Source of the DNA: Spiroplasma kunkelii CR2-3x
Lineage (GTDB): Bacteria > Bacillota_I > Bacilli_A > Mycoplasmatales > Mycoplasmataceae
Assembly (NCBI RefSeq): GCF_001274875.1
Contig: NZ_CP010899.1
Span: 992,001-1,056,000, forward strand
Direction of reading: 5' to 3'
DNA length: 64,000 nucleotides
Part shown: in pieces, positions 62,262 through 64,000 of the stretch
How positions within the stretch are numbered: the first letter of the stretch is position 1
Layout of the letters: each line of letters opens with the position of its first letter
Notes under the pieces: model-generated
Database searches by the model: none
Seen by the model: the letters and a program-made list of their open reading frames with translations, nothing else
What the model was told of the DNA's origin: nothing
Translations under genes and position numbers: made by a program

Positions 62262-64000
62262 TTAATTCTTGACCACTTTATTGCTACTACTTATTGTTTC
62301 AATCTTTTCATTATTAGAGTTTTCAACTAAAAATCCATCAATAACCTTTTTTCCTTCAGCACGATATTTTTCAATTAAAATCTGTGGTAATGGTTTAGGT
62401 TTTACTTTTTTATTATTAATTTTTTTTTGATAACGCCGTTCTTTACGCATATTTTTTTGAATTAATTTTTCTTTTAATAAACGTTGATGAAGTTGTTCTA
62501 ACTGATTACGATGAATTTCACGAATTTCACGAGGATGATATCCTGCATAAGTGTATTGATTTTCCGTTAAATCAACTGTTAAATCAGGTGTTTTTGTCGA
62601 ATCAGCATAATCAATTTGATAATCTTTTAATTCTTTCCGTGTATATAAAATCAAATCTGTGTCTTTTCTTTTAGTAGGAATAAATGTTTGATTATTTACT
62701 TCTGCTATTAAATTAAATTGTTTTTTTGTTATTTTTAAATTAGAAATTTTATCATTACTTTTTTTATAATCATTACCATATTTTAACTTTTTTAAATTAG
62801 GGCGTTTTTTAGGATCAATAATTGAAATATAATCATTTTTATTTTTTTGTGTTTGTTCAATCAATATTTGATTATTGCTAGACCCTATTGTTTTAGTAGA
62901 TACACTATTTTGACTAGCTCCATTCAAGAATGGTTGCTTTTGCTTACTACTAATTGCATTTGTGAAAGTTAAATTTGACACAATTGCTTCATTTTTTTCT
63001 ACTGATAATTTTGACTTAATTTTCTTTGATGATTTTATCATTAATGGATTAATTTGTCTAGTAATATCAGGTTCTAAATAAAGATCAGTTTTAAAAATTG
63101 GTTTTCGTTTTAGTTCTTCTTTTATAAAATTACGAATATATTTACCACCAATTTGTTTCTTAGTTTTTCCTAAACTACGGGATAATGATTTTTTGATTAT
63201 TTGATCACGTTTTTTAATAACATGTTCCGGATTAATCACAATTGGTGTCTCATTTTTATCTTTTTTATGTGTGATTTGCTTCATATGTTGTTTTCACTCT
63301 GAAGGATGTCAATTTCGACGTGACAACAATTCTAATTGATTTTTACTTAAATTCATTTGATCTTTAATTTCATCTAATGACCGTGGTTTAAGATCCCGAT
63401 TTGATAAAGAATAATCTTCTTCTGGATGATAACCTTCTCGCGCTCGATTTGAATATGGATTAAAATCATGTTTAGTATTATCTCGTCGTGATAACAATCA
63501 TAATTGATTTTGATTTAATCCTCAATTATTTGCATGTTCTTTCAATTGTTCATTAAATCCTTTTAATGATTCAATTGTTTCCTCGTTTTTACTGTCATTT
63601 TTTAAACCTTGTGTTTGACTTTGAAATCGTCCATAATGTTCATTGCGTTGTAGAATTAATCGTTGCTGATTTGGATTTAACTTACTAATAATATTTTCAG
63701 TTTCTTCTGATAAAGGAAATACTTTATCAGACTTTATATTCTCATCTAAGGTTAGTTCATTCTTAACAACTTGTTCAGTTGGTAAACTTGCTAAAACAGA
63801 TTCATTATTATTTAAAAAAGCTTGACGTGGTTGTTTTATCTCTGATTCAATTGCTTCTTCTGATGCTTGATAACGACGAACAACTCGCGATGGAAATAAG
63901 TCTTCAACTCGCGATAATTTTCGTTTTGACAATAATCTTAACTGACTAGGATTTAGTCCCATTGTTTTCTTGCTACTCGTTGCATTTTTTGCCAATTCTT
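62262..64000 (-). CDS. Long basic protein with LNxNQLxLLSRR repeats, 5' end outside window
   Basis: At least 579 codons, open to the window edge. Four copies of a motif in the N-terminal part: GLNPSQLRLLSKRKLSR, KLNPNQQRLILQRNEHY, GLNQNQLWLLSRRDNTK, NLSKNQLELLSRRNWHP, spaced 120, 40 and 55 residues or so. GYHPEED and GYHPREIREIHRNQLEQLHQ form another possible pair. The C-terminal third is Lys/Arg-rich and helical. No signal peptide seen. Function unknown; the repeats suggest a scaffold or filament-associated protein. First gene of an operon with 61845 and 60080. Confidence 0.75.

Overview
The window is chromosomal DNA of a Spiroplasma, most likely of the citri group. It is extremely AT-rich, TGA has to be read as tryptophan for almost every gene to stay open (genetic code 4), and much of it consists of plectrovirus (SpV1/SVTS2-type filamentous phage) DNA. 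All coordinates below come from reading with code 4, so several genes join pieces that look separate under the standard code.

Core chromosome. A tRNA cluster (Val-Thr-Tyr-Gln, 9-352, minus strand, with its promoter), a seven-span membrane protein (1435-2376), rpsU and guaC (4440-5595), obg-nadE (11979-14035), miaA (14411-15343), a lipoprotein and a small conserved gene (15694-17216), a DEAD-box RNA helicase (18101-19435), a large lipoprotein with a 17-A tract upstream (31462-33093), nusB with a possible NERD-like gene (58424-59504), and two long basic, charged proteins at the right end (60080-61726 and 62262 to past the edge).

Filamentous phage DNA. Three decayed plectrovirus copies lie at 6.4-10.3 kb (minus), 20.6-26.0 kb (plus) and 42.05-46.3 kb (minus). 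A fourth, at 48.17-55.65 kb (plus), is well preserved: coat-like proteins, an intergenic region with iteron-like repeats, a Zot-type assembly ATPase, and a 725-residue adsorption protein. A lipoprotein is encoded on the opposite strand just after the adsorption gene, followed by a frameshifted transposase. No Rep gene is seen in this fourth copy. Copies one and two form a 3.8-kb inverted repeat around the obg-miaA-helicase segment. Copies two and three form a second inverted repeat around 26-42 kb. IS30-family transposases, one intact (39952-40935), lie at several of these edges.

Tailed phage DNA. At 33.96-39.65 kb (minus) lies a morphogenesis module: small terminase, large terminase, small gene, portal-like gene, large structural gene. 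It is inactivated by stop codons and small duplications. A diverged second copy of portal plus structural gene is at 55.78-57.40 kb, another structural fragment at 47.04-48.18 kb, and pieces of an early operon with a zinc-ribbon protein and SSB at 26.5-27.6 and 57.4-58.2 kb.

Main observation. In the best-preserved plectrovirus the lipoprotein gene (54280-54717, minus) and the adsorption-protein gene (52073-54250, plus) share a 264-bp segment that differs at one base. A related lipoprotein sits in the tailed-phage remnant at 46437-46988. This suggests phage lipoproteins that display the phage's own (presumed receptor-binding) domain on the host membrane, possibly for superinfection exclusion. 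Two other plectrovirus-associated secreted proteins (41130-41726 and 44499-45008) share upstream region and signal peptide but have unrelated mature parts, as in a cargo cassette.
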